A DNA stretch of 64,000 nucleotides from Morinoia aosen (GCA_030386875.1 CM059570.1:29751422-29815421), one strand, 5' to 3'; counted from the stretch's first letter, positions 1 to 10,994 are shown. The notes: generated from the sequence alone by a model not told the origin. Translations and numbers: made by a program.

Positions 1-305
1 GTTCGCGTCTAATTTTTGTTCGCGTCTAATTTTTGTTCGCGTCTAATTTTTGTTCGCGTCTAATTTTTGTTCGCGTCTAATTTTTGTTCGCGTCTAATTT
101 TTGTTCGCGTCTAATTTTTGTTCGCGTCTAATTTTTGTTCGCGTCTAATTTTTGTTCGCGTCTAATTTTTGTTCGCGTCTAATTTTTGTTCGCGTCTAAT
201 TTTTGTTCGCGTCTAATTTTTGTTCGCGTCTAATTTTTGTTCGCGTCTAATTTTTGTTCGCGTCTAATTTTTGTTCGCGTCTAATTTTTGTTCGCGTCTA
301 ATTTT
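1..305. repeat. 17-bp tandem array (about 18 copies), cut by the window edge
   Basis: The unit GTTCGCGTCTAATTTTT repeats head to tail with almost no variation from the first base. The last unit loses one T and the array ends in GTTCACGCCTC. Near identity between units suggests recent expansion. The true left end is outside the window. Confidence 0.97.
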
Positions 306-384
306 GTTCACGCCTCAAACCAAATGCTGCACCGATTCAGGCCCAAAAATGGGAGGTTTACACGCGTGCTTCGCTTGCAGAACT

Positions 385-860
385 CCAGCCAACTGTGAAA
401 CTGTTTTGTGTGTTCTTTGAACTTGAACCGCGTGAGAATTTAGCTTTCGTTTGTTTCCAGAACCCGAACCGAGTGAGGAATTACCCTACGTTTTTTTTCT
501 CTAACCCGAACCAAGTGAGGAATTACCCTTCGTTTTTTTCTCTAACCCGAACCAAGTGAGGAATTACTCTTCGTTTTTTTCTCTAACCCGAACCAAGTGA
601 GGAATTACTCTTCGTTTTTTTCTCTAACCCGAACCAAGTGAGGAATTACCCTTCGTTTTTTTCTCTAACCCGAACCAAGTGAGGAATTACCCTTCGTTTT
701 TTTCTCTAACCCGAACCAAGTGAGGAATTACTCTTCGTTTTTTCAGAGTTCCAACACAACTGAGAAACCGTCCTCCCTATTATCAAAACTTGAGGTCCGT
801 GAGAACCTAACCTCTAAACCAAAACTTGACCGGACTGAGGAAATACCATAAATGTTTTCC
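385..860. repeat. 41-bp tandem array with degenerate flanks
   Basis: Seven near-identical units containing CCCGAACCAAGTGAGGAATT followed by a T run occupy about 464-745. Diverged relatives (AACTTGAACCGCGTGAGAA on the left, AAACTTGACCGGACTGAGG on the right) flank this core. The pattern of an old array with a re-homogenised centre is clear from the sequence. Confidence 0.9.
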
Positions 861-1030
861 CCATAACTCCCACCCAGCGGGGAATTAGCGGATATTTACA
901 AGTTAAATGAGCCCGCATGCTTAATAGTGAGTCGCTGTGGGGACCAAATCGCTCAGATGCTCGCTGGAATTCTCAACGGCCAGCGAGCGTGCGCTTCTGA
1001 CTTGATGGCCTCTTTAATGAGGCTTTTGGA

Positions 1031-1084
1031 TGGGGGGGGGGGGGGGGAGGTAATGGGCATGGAGAGTGGGGAGGGGGTAATGAG
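1031..1084. repeat. Left stub of the 28-bp G-rich minisatellite
   Basis: After a long G run, about two units (TAATGGGCATGGAGAGTGG type) match the large array that starts at 8044. They end in GTAATGAG (1077-1084), which reappears at 8044-8051. I read this as the left part of one array interrupted by an insertion. Confidence 0.85.
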
Positions 1085-1109
1085 CAGGGTTGCGGAGTCG
1101 GTGGAATAA

Positions 1110-1376
1110 ATTTGCGACTCCAACTCCGACTCCGACTCCACCTTTCCAGAATTTGGCGACTCCGACTCCGACTCCGACTCCACCTTTTCAGAATTTGGCG
1201 ACTCCGACTCCGACTCCGACTCCACCTTTTCAGAATTTGGCGACTCCGACTCCGACTCCGACTCCACCTTTTCAGAATTTGGCGACTCCGACTCCATTTC
1301 TCCAGAATTTGGCGACTCCAACACCGACTCCGCCTATTCACAATTTTGTGGCTCCAACTTCACCTATTCATAATTT
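1110..1376. repeat. GACTCC hexamer / 42-bp compound array (left subterminal)
   Basis: Runs of GACTCC alternate with a spacer ending TTTTCAGAATTTGGC, giving a period near 42 bp for about five copies that decay to the right. A similar GACTCC block lies at the other end of the same insertion (7801-8040) in the same strand sense. Confidence 0.92.
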
Positions 1377-1403
1377 ATAAGATGAATATTTTGTTTCTTA
1401 ACT

Positions 1404-2260
1404 AGTGTACACACACCGTCAAAAATGACGAGATTCAATACCTTTCTTCAACAAATTTTCGTTTGAGTGGAGTTTCCATGCTTTCAGCTTATTCCAAAGG
1501 TAACTTAAATTTCTTATAATAGTAATAAACACTCAGAACACAGCATTTTTAAGCCGCAAGAGAAGTAGTTATAGCCGTTCGTGTCGTATCCAAGAAACAG
1601 AAATTCAGCATTACTGAAAGCAACTGCGAACTTGTGTATGTATATTTTAATATGCAATACAGTACATTGCAATACAGTATATTGTAATATACAAAACAGC
1701 ATATTGTAATATGCAATACCCCGCCGAACTCGGTATTCACGATACAAACTTGAGTATATAAGGCTATGTATCGCTCTAATTGTGATGAAAGTGACTTATT
1801 GCAGAGCTATTGCACAACGAAAATGAGTGTATTAATTGACCGTGAACTGGAACCAAAACCTCCCGTGCAAATTTTTTCCTATCAATTATTCTTAACAGCG
1901 TGACACAAAACGTATAAATAAACACACGACAGTCATTCTTAGTAGTAAACAGTTGCAGGTGTTGAAACCTGTGCATATATTCATTATATTCTTTATTATC
2001 GAACGACTTTTAAATTGACTACAGATTGTTAATAATCAAGATACTAGTGTACATGATTGGTCAAAAATGACGGGATCCAATGGTATCGTTTTAAAAAAAT
2101 CTTGAGATAAAAATGGCAAACAAATATATCCATTGTAATAGTACCCGCGATTAAAATACAGTATTCTCATACTTGTGACTGGTAAAACTCGTATCACAGA
2201 TACGGTCATTAAGCATACTTAAAAACGTCACAAACGCACACAACAACCAAGAAAATTGTA
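1404..2260 (+). repeat. Two partial copies of dispersed repeat Y
   Basis: CTAGTGTACAC...GTCAAAAATGACG at 1404 and TACTAGTGTACATGATTGG at 2042 begin related stretches. The second continues through ACCCGCGATTAAAATA and CTCGTATCACAGATACGGTC, a hairpin of CGTATC and GATACG. The same words occur at 5440-5612 (inverted) and 17785-18070. The class of element is unknown. A tRNA-derived SINE was considered but no convincing A and B boxes were seen. Confidence 0.55.
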
Positions 2261-2479
2261 TAACATAATACCTATCTGAATTGTAATTTAAATTATTGTT
2301 CGCAAGAGGTTTTTAAAAAATTTGCCATACCTTTCAAGCATTTAAATGCCTTTGAAATTTAAATGCGATGAGCCGCATTTTCTTGACAGTTGATTCGATT
2401 TTCACGCAATGGTTTTTACTTATAAACACAAGTGAGCAGATGCCTGATTTTTCATATTTCGATGGTATTTATGATACTG

Positions 2480-3206
2480 AGTTTGGAGACTGGTTACAGA
2501 GTTTGGTAGAGTGTGCGAAAGGCGGACATTGAGGGTAAATGTGAATAAAAGTAAGGTGATGAGATGTTCAAGAGGTGGAGTGTTTGGAACTTTGGATGTG
2601 AGGTTGAATGGGGAAGTTTTAGAGGAGGTAGAGCATTTTAGGTACCTCGGGTCGGATGTGACTATTAAGGATAGTATGGAAGTAGAAGTGAAGCATCGAG
2701 TGAGTGAAGGTTGTAAGACATTGGGTGCAATGAGGAAAGTTTTTGAATGCAGGAGTTTGAGTATGAATGTTAAGAGGGGACTGTATGAAAGTTTGATTGT
2801 GCCAGTTTTGTTGTATGGAGCAGAGTCCTGGGGGTTGAGAGCAGCTGAGAGGAGGAAGTTTGATGTGTTTGAGATGAAGTGTTTGAGGAGCATGTATGGA
2901 GTAACTAGAAGAGATAGGATCAGGAATGAGTTGGTTAGGGGACAGACGGGTGTTATCAATAAGTTGAGCAGGCGAGTGGATGAAAGAGTGCTTGGATGGT
3001 TTGGGCATGTTGAAGGAATGAATGTTGAGCGGCTGGTGAAAAAGATATATATGTCGGAAGTGAGTGGTCTTCGAGCGCGAGGTAGACCACGGATGAGTTG
3101 GATGGATGGGGTGAGACGTGCTTTGTATGAGAGGGGTCTGACTGTGGACGTGGCGAGAGGGATGGCTGCGGACAGAAGTGAGTGGGGGCAGTGTATAAGG
3201 AGGTAA
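2480..3206 (+). pseudogene. C-terminal part of a non-LTR reverse transcriptase
   Basis: The frame is open from the truncation point to a stop at 3204-3206, with no disabling change in between. Recognisable parts, in order, are VNVNKSKVM, FRYLGSDVT (the conserved YLG of these polymerases), LLYGAESWGLR, FEMKCLRSMYG, and the late block GHVEGMNVERLVKK...RARGRPRMSWMDGVR. This combination is typical of the region after the RT active site in invertebrate non-LTR elements. The catalytic palm and the endonuclease are missing because of 5' truncation, so it cannot be active. I do not assign a clade. Confidence 0.85.
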
Positions 3207-3495
3207 TTTTATTTTTGACGCGTTACTGGAAGCTGCCCGCGTGTGATGGGGTTGACCTGTCATGTGCGGGGGGAGGGGCTGCACTCAATGAAGCGGTCGG
3301 GGTAAACCAGCTGTGGCTGTCGGGCCTGACTGTGGGAGGGGGTTGTGCTGGGCTGCTGCTGATCCTGGCAGTTTAGGTGCGGCCAGTGCTGCCTCTCTCG
3401 CCTCCTAGTGACTGAGTGTGGGGATTGTGGCCTGCTGTCGGCTACCCTCCCACAGGGAGGATAAGCCCGGTATATGTATGTATGTATGTATGTAT
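2480..3495 (+). mobile_element. 5'-truncated non-LTR retrotransposon with a TATG tail
   Basis: The insertion lies between two copies of GTATTTATGATACTG (2465-2479 and 3496-3510), a 15-bp target-site duplication. It ends in a short (TATG)n tail at about 3470-3495 and starts in the middle of a reverse-transcriptase reading frame. This is the expected form of a target-primed insertion that stopped early. About 1.0 kb remains: 0.73 kb of coding sequence and 0.29 kb of GC-rich 3' UTR. Confidence 0.88.
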
Positions 3496-3599
3496 GTATT
3501 TATGATACTGTCCAAGCAAGCAGATTCCCATTGTAATGAGATAGGGGAAATTACGCACGAGAACATATACTTATCATTGACGGACACCTGTTTTTTTAT

Positions 3600-4380
3600 T
3601 ATATCGGGTGTCCTGTAAAAATGTCCCCGATTTTTAATTAATTATATCTCAGCTTCAAATTAATATATTTGAATTGCCTTCGTTCACAATGTAGTAAATT
3701 TTGTTTCCTTTTCGAATAATTTATGTTATTGAAAATCGGTTGAATAACCACTTTATAATGTCCAATTTACTGAAAGGAGTAGAAAAATTAATTGTTCAAA
3801 TGTAAAGTTTTTAAAACAATATTGATGTTCTTCCTTATTTTGTAGTTTCCATAAAACTGAACACACAAAAATTTTAAGGAGTAACAAATCATTACCTTAT
3901 ATAACTTTTAAATAAATAAAGTAATTTTAGTATCTAACGACATACCCTCCACTTCTCTCAAGGCAAGTATTACTTCTAGCCACCATTGAACGAAGAGTTT
4001 TACCCATTATTCCACCGTTTTCTATCAGTCCTTGAAACACTATTATTGAGAACACTTGAAACTTGAAACCTCTCAGAGGGTTTAAATACTTAGTTGTATG
4101 TACGATACATCGTTATGAAGTTATTCTCAACAGTAGGTATTGAAGAATGAAGAAGAACACCAGTGTTGTTTTTAAAACTTTCCCTTTGAACAATTTTTCT
4201 ACCCCTTTCAGTAAATCGATCATCTTGAAGTTTATTCAACTGATTTTCAAAAACTTATATTATTTCAAAAGGAAACAAAATTGAATAAATTGTAAATAAA
4301 AGACAATTAAAATATGTTAATTTAAGCGTAGATATTATCAATTAAAAAGTCCGGGACATTTTTGTGGGACACGCAGTATA
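3600..4380. mobile_element. Mariner-like element relic with long terminal inverted repeats
   Basis: The left end (TATA then GGGTGTCCTGTAAAAATGTCCC) and the right end (reverse complement beginning TATACTGCGTGTCCC) match imperfectly for roughly 230 bp. Examples are TTTGTTTCCTTTTCGAATAA against its mirror near 4260, and ACTGAAAGGAGTAGAAAAA against its mirror near 4210. TA-rich borders suit a TA-targeting Tc1/mariner relative. The centre holds a transposase C-terminal scrap on the - strand. Confidence 0.7.
3927..4047 (-). pseudogene. Transposase C-terminal scrap (mariner-like)
   Basis: On the - strand a frame of about 40 codons reads ...GLIENGGIMGKTLRSMV...NTCLERSGGYVVRY and then a stop at 3927-3929. 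The pattern R...C-[IL]-E-x-x-GG-[HY] just before the stop is the usual end of mariner-type transposases. The catalytic domain is gone and the flanks are inverted repeats, so this is a deletion derivative. The identification rests on a short motif. Confidence 0.5.
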
Positions 4381-5439
4381 GTATTGATTGTTCTTATACA
4401 ATAAATGGTCAAGTGTCTCCTTTGAACAAATTAATAAATAGGTTTAGCTATTTTGTGAGCGTAATCTCTCCTATGTTAATACAATGAAGTTTTAGGAATT
4501 AAAACTTAAGAGCAATTGGTCGAACATTTATTTCAAATACAGAAGAACTTCAAGGGAACAACAGCAAGTCGTTTCCCGAGATGCGCAAAAAGAGAAACCG
4601 TACCCAAGTTAGGCGGATCTTGAGGATTCCAACAGTACGCACAGGAGCGTCCTCTGTGAAATTTTTATTATTGAATTCCTTTAAAATGAAGACCGAAAAT
4701 CTTCTTTAACGTAAGGTTAGTTTTTAAAACGATACTCGCTAAAAATAGAAGACACCCAATGGACGCGGCCGGTCATCAGCACGGTACTCCGGTAGGAAAT
4801 TTTAGAGGCGTTCTGAGTAGAGAGATACAGAGTTTTAAGATGTCCGGTCGCCGACTAGGTGAATATCGTATCTTATTGTAAGATTACATATAGCACTAAG
4901 ATGTTAACAATTAATTGACAATTAATTACCTTGAATAGTAAGTGCCTATTCAAGAGGCTGCAAAAGCCGGGTCGAGGAGTTTCAAGTCGCAGAAAGAGAC
5001 TGCTTCTTACGCAATAGAAATAAGTTAGAGGTACCAGACCCACTTTTATTAAAAGGACGACATGCTGCCCAAGCAGAGCAAGCTCAAAGATAATTTAATG
5101 AGTGAACGCCAAAGCGTCTTGAGTAATGTTAATTACAGTGATTTAAGGTTGATGCTGTCTGCTAGAAGCGCAAACATGCTTATTTATAGAAAGTTAAATT
5201 TAAACACAAAAACCGGAAAAAAAATATGCAGCTGCAAAACAAAAAACAACGAACAAAAAGATCTAATTTCATCAGTTTCAAATTCTTGTCTGTGAACTAA
5301 GAGAGGCCAACTGAAGAAAACTTTTTCTTCCACAAAGCCGCCATCAGAAATACGGAAAATATTCAACAGGAAATTTCATTGAACAAACAAAATTGGCTGT
5401 TCGTCTTTGTTGGTTGATCTGTCTCCCTTTCACGCTCTT
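4381..5439. other. No gene recognised
   Basis: AT-rich sequence inside the hAT-like insertion. Short open frames (for example 5062-5295, 77 codons) have no recognisable motif and look incidental. Confidence 0.6.
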
Positions 5440-5612
5440 AGAGATGCTTAACTACTGTATCTGTGATGCGAGTTTCACCAGTGCACAAGTATTAGAATAT
5501 TTTAATCGCGGGTGCTATTAGGATGAAAATATTTCTTTATGGTCCACATCTGGAAGATTTCTATACAGACAATATCGAATCCCGTCATTTGACGAGTCGT
5601 GTACACAATTAT
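5440..5612 (-). repeat. Copy of dispersed repeat Y, inverted
   Basis: Read on the - strand, it carries GTGTACACGACTCGTCAAAT, CGGGATTCGAT, ACCCGCGATTAAAATATT, and GTGCACTGGTGAAACTCG followed by the CATCACAGATAC hairpin. These are the same ordered words as the copies near 2046 and 17785. Confidence 0.75.
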
Positions 5613-5613
5613 G

Positions 5614-6248
5614 TATACTGAGTGTTTCAGAAAACGAGGTACAAAATTACACATCAAGTAGAAAATGGCCAAATAAACACTTTTTGTCCTATGAAATTTT
5701 CACCCAAAAAATCGGGGTTGGGAGGCATTAGGTGTTTATTGTTTTTAAGGTTAAATTTAATGGCACAATCACTCGCGGTATTGATTCTGAATTTACTTTA
5801 CAAAAATTGTTCAAAATGTGTTCCACCTACATCTATGCACTTTTCGAATGTTAGCCTTAACGGCTGCCGAAGATTAGGAAACACGTCTGACATTAAGGTA
5901 TCTCACCTGCAGCCACTGCAATTCTGGCCACAAGATCTTCCTCAGACCCAATGGGTGTAGCATAAACAAGGCTCTTCACGTGTCCCCAAAAATTGAAATC
6001 GAGTGGAGTCATGTCAGGAGATCTAGGAGGTCTTGCAACTAGCACATTTCGCCCGATCAACGTAAATTCAAAATAAATATTGCGAGTAGTTTATTCATTA
6101 AATTTCACCCTTTAAAACAATAAACTGCTAATATCTCAATGTCTTTTTCTTCGGAAAGTTTTTATAGAAGAAAAAGTTCTTATTTGGATATCTTCTACTT
6201 GGTGTGCAATTTTTTGCCTCTTATTCTGAATCTGAAACACCCTGTATA
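5614..6248 (-). mobile_element. Degenerate mariner-like element, about 0.63 kb
   Basis: Ends TATACTGAGTGTTTCAGA and (reverse complement of the right end) TATACAGGGTGTTTCAGA form inverted repeats that stay similar for about 70 bp (AAATTACACATCAAGTAGAA against AAATTGCACACCAAGTAGAA). TA or TATA borders are kept on both sides. The inside holds the last part of a transposase gene on the - strand. Confidence 0.8.
5798..6062 (-). pseudogene. Mariner-type transposase, C-terminal fragment with frameshift
   Basis: From about 6062 downward the - strand reads LIGRNVLVARPPRSPDMTPL, then DFNFWGHVKSLVYATP and EEDLVARI. This contains the PPRSPDxTPxDF...WGxxK signature holding the last catalytic Asp of the DDD/DDE domain. 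The frame stops near 5910 and the end of the protein continues in another frame as FEKCIDVGGTHFEQFL followed by TAA at 5798-5800. The N-terminal DNA-binding part and the first two acidic residues are missing. It is a fossil, not an active gene. Confidence 0.85.
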
Positions 6249-7800
6249 TTACCCTGAGAAGCATAGATATGCATCAACAGTTTTTTATTGCTAAGTATGC
6301 ACTAATTCAGTGAAATTATAGTAGTTAATTCAATGACTATGCTTCAAATCCCCAAAATTATGATATACGTGTAGATAAGGTAGGTAAGATTTGCACACTG
6401 CCTTTTCTTCTTTGTATCTACACTATGCAGGGTAACAATGCAGAAAAAGGGTCATATTATTGCTCAACACTATGTTACATTTCGGCTATAATAAGCAAAA
6501 GTTCTTCTGCTTTCATTGCAGGGGCCTGACGTTTTTGGAAAGTTTTTTTTTACGAATAAAAGTCACTTCTAGCTTCTTTGCGTGTATTATGATACTATCT
6601 CTTATTTTTGTCTAACTTTTTACTTTGTATTGGACACTTTGTTATTTTAATAAACGCCCAGGTTCTTCTCATTTCGTGTTTTTTGGAGCAATTTGAAACG
6701 TTTCAAGCAAGAGAATTTGTACTATCGCATAAATGCAAAAAACCATTGCAGCTGAGATAGTGCATTGTTTTCAGTTACAATGTGTGTGTGACTGAAGTGA
6801 AGTTTTTGCTGGTGTGTGTAATTATTTCATTGCAGCTCGTTTACATCGTATTTTTATTTTTTTTAAGTGTCTCAATGCCGATATAGATAACCTTACAACA
6901 TTTCCAAACCTTCTTAACAAGAAGTAATTAATTACATAATGCTACAAAACAAATACTCTTCAGTTTTTTAAAATGTATCAACATAATTATAAAATTCTGC
7001 ATTTCAGCGTATACTAGCTTAGAAACTAGGGAGTGATACGAAGATAAAAAATTAAATATGATGATGATATAGTGAAAAACAATATAACTCTGAAAGAACC
7101 AAATTACATTCAAGGAATAACTTGAGAAATGAGAAGAAATTTTATTATTAATACATGTTAACTTGACTTAAAAACATGGAAGCCATATCAATTTTGATAA
7201 CATGACTTGAAAACTAGAAGTCTTTGTGCACTAGACCATAGCTTCAGGTTTCGGCAAAGACTACTCATTGGCAATGAATCATAACCAAAAGACTAGAAAT
7301 GTTTATGATCATTATCAATCAATGCATCATTTTGAGCATACAGAGTTACCACTCTTTATGTGAGTACAATGTATTGCATCAGCTGAAATGTTCTGCAAGT
7401 AACTTGCAACACATTTACTACTATTTTCCTGTTCCTATGTATTAATTGAAGGAAAAATGAACAAAACAGAAATTTACAGAATGAATTTGCGATGCTTTCA
7501 ATTACTAATTCCTGCTTTTAACTACAAATTATACATTAATGCTGGGTATAAAAATTATATTTCGCACTCGTAGGTTTCTCATATATATCTGTGCAAACCC
7601 TCAATGACTAGATAACATGACGGTATTAGGTGATAGGAATAAATACGCTGTTCCAAACTTAGAACAAAACAATCAACGAAAACATTGCGTATTTTTTAGA
7701 CTTTTCAGCAAAGCTTTCTAACTCTGTTTTGGTTTACTTCTAGTTTTAAAGACTTATAAATAATTTTTAGCAAAAATTAGAATCGAAGACACCAAAAAAT
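6249..7800. other. AT-rich sequence, no gene recognised
   Basis: The interior of the hAT-like insertion. No long frame, motif or tandem structure was seen beyond short TG and A/T runs. Confidence 0.6.
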
Positions 7801-8040
7801 AGCGACTCCAACCACGACTCTCCACATCCGAATGAACGACTCCGACTCCGACTCCGACTCCACCACATTCGGAAAAGCGACTCCGACTCCGACTCCGACT
7901 CCATCACACTTCAGAGTAGCGACTCCGACTCCGACTCCGACTCCACCACACTTCAGAGAAGCGACTCCGACTCCGACTCCGACTCCACCCTAAAACATCC
8001 GACTCCGGCGACTCCGACTCCCGACTCCGACTCCGCAACC
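7801..8040. repeat. GACTCC compound array (right subterminal)
   Basis: Triplets of GACTCC separated by ACCACACTTCAGAGTAGC-like spacers (period about 45 bp) lead into the right terminal inverted repeat. It mirrors the left subterminal array in composition, but its spacers differ. Confidence 0.9.
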
Positions 8041-8051
8041 CTGGTAATGAG

Positions 8052-10802
8052 CATGGAGAGTGAAGAGGGGGTAATGGGCATGGAGAGTGGGGAGGAGGTA
8101 ATGGGCATGGAGGAGTGGGGAGGGGGTAATGGGCATGGAGGAGTGGGGAGGGGGTAATGGGCATGGAGAAGTGGGGAGGGGGTAATGGGCATGGAGAAGT
8201 GGGGAGGTGGTAATGGGCATGGAGTGGGGAGGGGGTAATGGGCATGGAGTGGGGAGGGGGTAATGGGCATGGAGTGGGGAGGGGGTAATGGGCATGGAGT
8301 GGGGAGGGGGTAATGGGCATGGAGAAGTGGGGAGGGGGTAATGGGCATGGAAGAGTGGGGAGGGGGTAATGGGCATGGAGAGTGGGGAGGAGGTAATGGG
8401 CATGGAGGAGTGGGGAGGGGGTAATGGGCATGGAGAAGTGGGGAGGGGGTAATGGGCATGGAGAAGTGGGGAGGTGGTAATGGGCATGGAGTGGGGAGGG
8501 GGTAATGGGCATGGAGTGGGGAGGGGGTAATGGGCATGGAGTGGGGAGGGGGTAATGGGCATGGAGAAGTGGGGAGGGGGTAATGGGCATGGAAGAGTGG
8601 GGAGGGGGTAATGGGCATGGAGGAGTGGGGAGGGGGTAATGGGCATGGAGGAGTGGGGAGGGGGTAATGGGGATGGAGGAGTGGGGAGGGGGTAATGGGG
8701 ATGGAGAAGTGGGGAGGGGGTAATGGGCATGGAGAAGTGGGGAGGGGGTAATGGGCATGGAGAAGTGGGGAGGGGGTAATGGGCATGGAGAAGTGGGGAG
8801 GGGGTAATGGGCATGGAGAAGTGGGGAGGGGGTAATGGGCATGGAGAAGTGGGGAGGGGGTAATGGGCATGGAGAAGTGGGGAGGGGGTAATGGGCATGG
8901 AGAAGTGGGGAGGGGCTAATGGGCATGGAGAAGTGGGGAGGGGGTAATGGGCATGGAGAAGTGGGGAGGGGGTAATGGGCATGGAGAAGTGGGGAGGGGG
9001 TAATGGGCATGGAGAAGTGGGGAGGGGGGTAATGGGCATGGAGAAGTGGGGAGGGGGTAATGGGCATGGAGAAGTGGGGAGGGGGTAATGGGCATGGAGG
9101 AGTGGGGAGGGGGTAATGGGCATGGAGGAGTGGGGAGGGGGTAATGGGCATGGAGGAGTGGGGAGGGGGTAATGGGCATGGAGGAGTGGGGAGGGGGTAA
9201 TGGGCATGGAGGAGTGGGGAGGGGGTAATGGGCATGGAGAAGTGGGGAGGGGGTAATGGGCATGGAGAAGTGGGGAGGGGGTAATGGGCATGGAGAAGTG
9301 GGGAGGGGGTAATGGGCATGGAGAAGTGGGGAGGGGGTAATGGGCATGGAGAAGTGGGGAGGGGGGTAATGGGCATGGAGAAGTGGGGAGGAGGGGGTAA
9401 TGGGCATGGAGGAGTGGGGAGGGGGTAATGGGCATGGAGGAGTGGGGAGGGGGTAATGGGCATGGAGGAGTGGGGAGGGGGTAATGGGCATGGAGGAGTG
9501 GGGAGGGGGTAATGGGCATGGAGGAGTGGGGAGGGGGTAATGGGCATGGAGGAGTGGGGAGGGGGTAATGGGCATGGAGGAGTGGGGAGAGGGTAATGGG
9601 CATGGAGGAGTGGGGAGGGGGTAATGGGCATGGAGGAGTGGGGAGGGGGTAATGGGCATGGAGGAGTGGGGAGGGGGTAATGGGCATGGAGGAGTGGGGA
9701 GGGGGTAATGGGCATGGAGAAGTGGGGAGGGGGTAATGGGCATGGAGAAGTGGGGAGGGGGTAATGGGCATGGAGAAGTGGGGAGGGGGTAATGGGCATG
9801 GAGAAGTGGGGAGGGGGTAATGGGCATGGAGAAGTGGGGAGGGGGTAATGGGCATGGAGAAGTGGGGAGGGGGGTAATGGGCATGGAGAAGTGGGGAGGG
9901 GGGTAATGGGCATGGAGAAGTGGGGAGGGGGTAATGGGCATGGAGAAGTGGGGAGGGGGTAATGGGCATGGAGGAGTGGGGAGGGGGTAATGGGCATGGA
10001 GGAGTGGGGAGGGGGTAATGGGCATGGAGGAGTGGGGAGGGGGTAATGGGCATGGAGGAGTGGGGAGGGGGTAATGGGCATGGAGGAGTGGGGAGGGGGT
10101 AATGGGCATGGAGGAGTGGGGAGGGGGTAATGGGCATGGAGGAGTGGGGAGGGGGTAATGGGCATGGAGGAGTGGGGAGGGGGTAATGGGCATGGAGGAG
10201 TGGGGAGGGGGTAATGGGCATGGAGGAGTGGGGAGGGGGTAATGGGCATGGAGGAGTGGGGAGGGGGTAATGGGCATGGAGGAGTGGGGAGGGGGTAATG
10301 GGCATGGAGGAGTGGGGAGGGGGTAATGGGCATGGAGGAGTGGGGAGGGGGTAATGGGCATGGAGGAGTGGGGAGGGGGTAATGGGCATGGAGGAGTGGG
10401 GAGGGGGTAATGGGCATGGAGGAGTGGGGAGGGGGTAATGGGCATGGAGGAGTGGGGAGGGGGTAATGGGCATGGAGGAGTGGGGAGGGGGTAATGGGCA
10501 TGGAGGAGTGGGGACGGGGTAATGGGCATGGAGGAGTGGGGACGGGGTAATGGGCATGGAGGAGTGGGGAGGGGGTAATGGGCATGGAGGAGTGGGGACG
10601 GGGTAATGGGCATGGAGGAGTGGGGAGGGAGTAATGGGCATGGAGGAGTGGGGAGGGAGTAATGGGCATGGAGGAGTGGGGAGGGAGTAATGGGCATGGA
10701 GGAGTGGGGAGGGAGTAATGGGCATGGAGGAGTGGGGAGGGGGGTAATGGGCATGGAGGAGTGGGGAGGGGGTAATGGGCATGGAGGAGTGGGGAGGGGG
10801 TA
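8052..10802. repeat. 28-bp G-rich minisatellite, about 98 copies
   Basis: Units contain TAATGGGCATGGAGGAGTGG followed by GGAGGGGG. Length variants of 25 and 27 bp and the substitutions GGAGGAG/GGAGAAG/GGAAGAG occur in blocks. Each unit has runs of 4, 5, 3 and 2 Gs on the + strand, a quadruplex-capable pattern. Because 28 is not a multiple of 3 and the units lack stops on the - strand, three overlapping - frames of about 700-930 codons stay open. These are by-products of the repeat, with no support as genes. Confidence 0.97.
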
Positions 10803-10867
10803 GCGTGGACGGAGAGCCCGCTTTACCAGACTCAGTAATTGTTTCTGGGGGTGATATGACTTTGAGC

Positions 10868-10914
10868 TATTGATATATATATATATATATATACACCCAT
10901 ATATATATATATAT
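10868..10914. repeat. AT dinucleotide microsatellite
   Basis: Two (AT)n runs are separated by ACACCC. They sit between the end of the G-rich minisatellite and the possible signal-peptide exon. Confidence 0.95.
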
Positions 10915-10916
10915 GC

Positions 10917-10994
10917 ATGGAAGGCACCACCCATAGAGCCGAGGGCGGACACCACAGCCACACACAGGACGAGGCTCAGCTTGCCGTGTTCCAT
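10917..10994 (-). CDS. Possible first coding exon with a signal peptide
   Basis: On the - strand an ATG at 10994 opens MEHGKLSLVLCVAVVSALG, followed by SMGGAFHA, and then runs into the AT repeat. It has a short polar start, one Lys and a 14-residue hydrophobic core, as in a secretory signal peptide. The start has A at -3 and G at +4, a good animal context. The block is GC-rich and non-repetitive, unlike its surroundings. The exon should end at a donor near 10920-10935, but the GT sites there (in TGGGTGGTGCC) are weak, so the 3' limit is uncertain. The protein and its later exons are not recognised. A chance open frame cannot be excluded. Confidence 0.4.

Larger units (their letters stand above)
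1085..8043. mobile_element. 6.96-kb hAT-like insertion (non-autonomous or decayed)
   Basis: The left end CAGGGTTGCGGAGTCGG (1085-1101) is the perfect reverse complement of the right end (8027-8043). Both ends are flanked by the same 8 bases, GTAATGAG (1077-1084 and 8044-8051). Removing the element and one duplicate restores an uninterrupted minisatellite unit. An 8-bp duplication and a CAGGG terminus fit the hAT superfamily (known family rule). No hAT transposase frame is visible inside. The interior instead holds GACTCC-rich subterminal arrays at both ends, a truncated non-LTR element, two mariner-like relics and AT-rich sequence. The superfamily is inferred from the ends only. Confidence 0.75.

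Noticed and set aside
7904..10994. Open frames of 692-930 codons on the - strand (proline-rich PSPLLHAHYPLP repeats)
   Set aside because: They consist of a 28-bp minisatellite read in all three frames. The openness follows from the unit lacking stops, and composition and context give no sign of a gene. Only the unique signal-like start at 10917-10994 was kept as a candidate.
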